From M3007 sp964481485 (GTDB lineage: Bacteria > Bacteroidota > Bacteroidia > Chitinophagales > Saprospiraceae): a stretch of DNA of 22,044 nucleotides. Shown here piece by piece: positions 21,812 to 22,044 of this stretch. Numbering within the stretch: the stretch's first letter is position 1; each line of letters opens with the position of its first letter. The stretch lies in NCBI GenBank assembly GCA_964481485.1, contig CAYZVM010000095.1, positions 1-22,044 on the forward strand. The letters are read 5' to 3'. The position numbers and the translations under genes are program-made. The notes under the pieces are model-generated. The model searched no databases. It saw only the letters and a program-made list of their open reading frames with translations, and was not told the origin of the DNA.

Positions 21812-21949
21812 GGTGTTTGCTGTTTTAGTGAAACGATGTGAATGAATCTGATTTGGCCGAAATTGGATTTGGCAGAATGTCGGGTCAAAAATGGGGTTTT
21901 TCTGCAAATTTGTTTTTACCCAAGTCAAAATTAACGATTTGGTAAACAA

Positions 21950-21957
21950 TACATTTG
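21950..21957 (+). promoter_or_regulatory. Candidate -7 element for the divergent plus-strand gene
   Basis: TACATTTG matches TAnnTTTG. It ends only 3 bases before the ATG at 21961, so if it is used, transcription would start at or near that codon. Translation would then more plausibly begin at the in-frame ATG at 21976. No -33 TTTG is found at the usual spacing. Confidence 0.35.
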
Positions 21958-21960
21958 CAG

Positions 21961-22044
21961 ATGAAGTTCCGAACTATGACAAAAGCAACCTTCCTCCGAT
22001 TGGTCAATTCCCCGTGGCGAATGCGCCTGTTTTTACTGTGGAAA
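21961..22044 (+). CDS. N-terminus of a plus-strand gene, cut by the window edge (possible DUF4442/thioesterase-like)
   Basis: An open frame begins at the ATG at 21961, or at the in-frame ATG at 21976, and remains open to the end of the window, giving 28 codons. The residues TKATFLRLVNSPWRMRLFLL remind me of the start of DUF4442-type hotdog thioesterase-like proteins of Bacteroidota, but the visible part is too short to assign. It diverges from the YkuK-family gene, with 149 bases between the two start codons. Confidence 0.5.
   Translation, partial: MKFRTMTKATFLRLVNSPWRMRLFLLWK

Noticed and set aside
21812..21949. An N-terminal extension of the YkuK-family protein (46 residues)
   Set aside because: The extension has no family resemblance and runs through the divergent promoter region. 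The start at 21811 gives a protein of normal family length.
1..22044. Search for tRNA, rRNA, CRISPR arrays, insertion sequences, attachment sites or phage genes
   Set aside because: No cloverleaf, regular direct-repeat array, transposase, integrase or terminal inverted repeat was recognised by eye. A tRNA or covariance-model scan was not possible here.

Overview
The window looks like chromosomal DNA from a member of the Bacteroidota. A SusC-type TonB-dependent receptor is followed by a SusD-type lipoprotein. Intergenic regions contain candidate Bacteroidota -7 elements (TAnnTTTG), and several families found here are common in that phylum: a VCBS/UnbV lipoprotein, DUF3667, an AraR/NrtR-like Nudix regulator and YkuK. 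An environmental lineage such as the Saprospiria or Chitinophagia is a guess. I see no tRNA, rRNA, CRISPR array, transposase, integrase or phage gene.

Almost everything is on the minus strand, so it reads from right to left. Block A (10469 down to 1) is a nutrient-uptake locus: SusC receptor, SusD lipoprotein, an intrinsic terminator or attenuator, a 1126-residue FG-GAP/VCBS lipoprotein with a central UnbV/ASPIC domain, a DUF3667 membrane protein, and a secreted alpha/beta-hydrolase esterase cut by the window edge. Upstream of susC is a 452-base control region. It is shared with a divergent plus-strand gene (10922-11674) for a Nudix-like/winged-helix regulator whose Nudix catalytic box is degenerate. 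Related TATCATTTTGG-like elements, one of them an imperfect palindrome, lie among the candidate promoters. The simplest reading is local control of the SusCD operon by this regulator, probably in response to a sugar.

Block B (15312 to 11703, minus) encodes a GH3 glycoside hydrolase and a short secreted M1 metallopeptidase that converges on the regulator. Upstream are an AIM24/TIGR00266 protein and a tightly spaced pair, yajC followed by an outer-membrane beta-barrel protein.

Block C (21111 to 17597, minus) is a two-gene M16 peptidase operon. The first subunit keeps HxxEH but lacks the substrate-binding Tyr. The second has lost HxxEH but keeps the Arg/Tyr pair, and carries a LolA-like C-terminal domain. 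A terminator follows it before yajC.

Block D (21341-21811, minus) is a YkuK-family RNase H-like protein with a strong terminator. A divergent plus-strand gene begins at 21961 or 21976 and runs off the window.

Most of this is ordinary Bacteroidota gene content. The parts most worth a second look are the regulator/SusCD control region, the complementary M16 pair with its extra domain, and the hairpin inside the SusCD-VCBS transcription unit.
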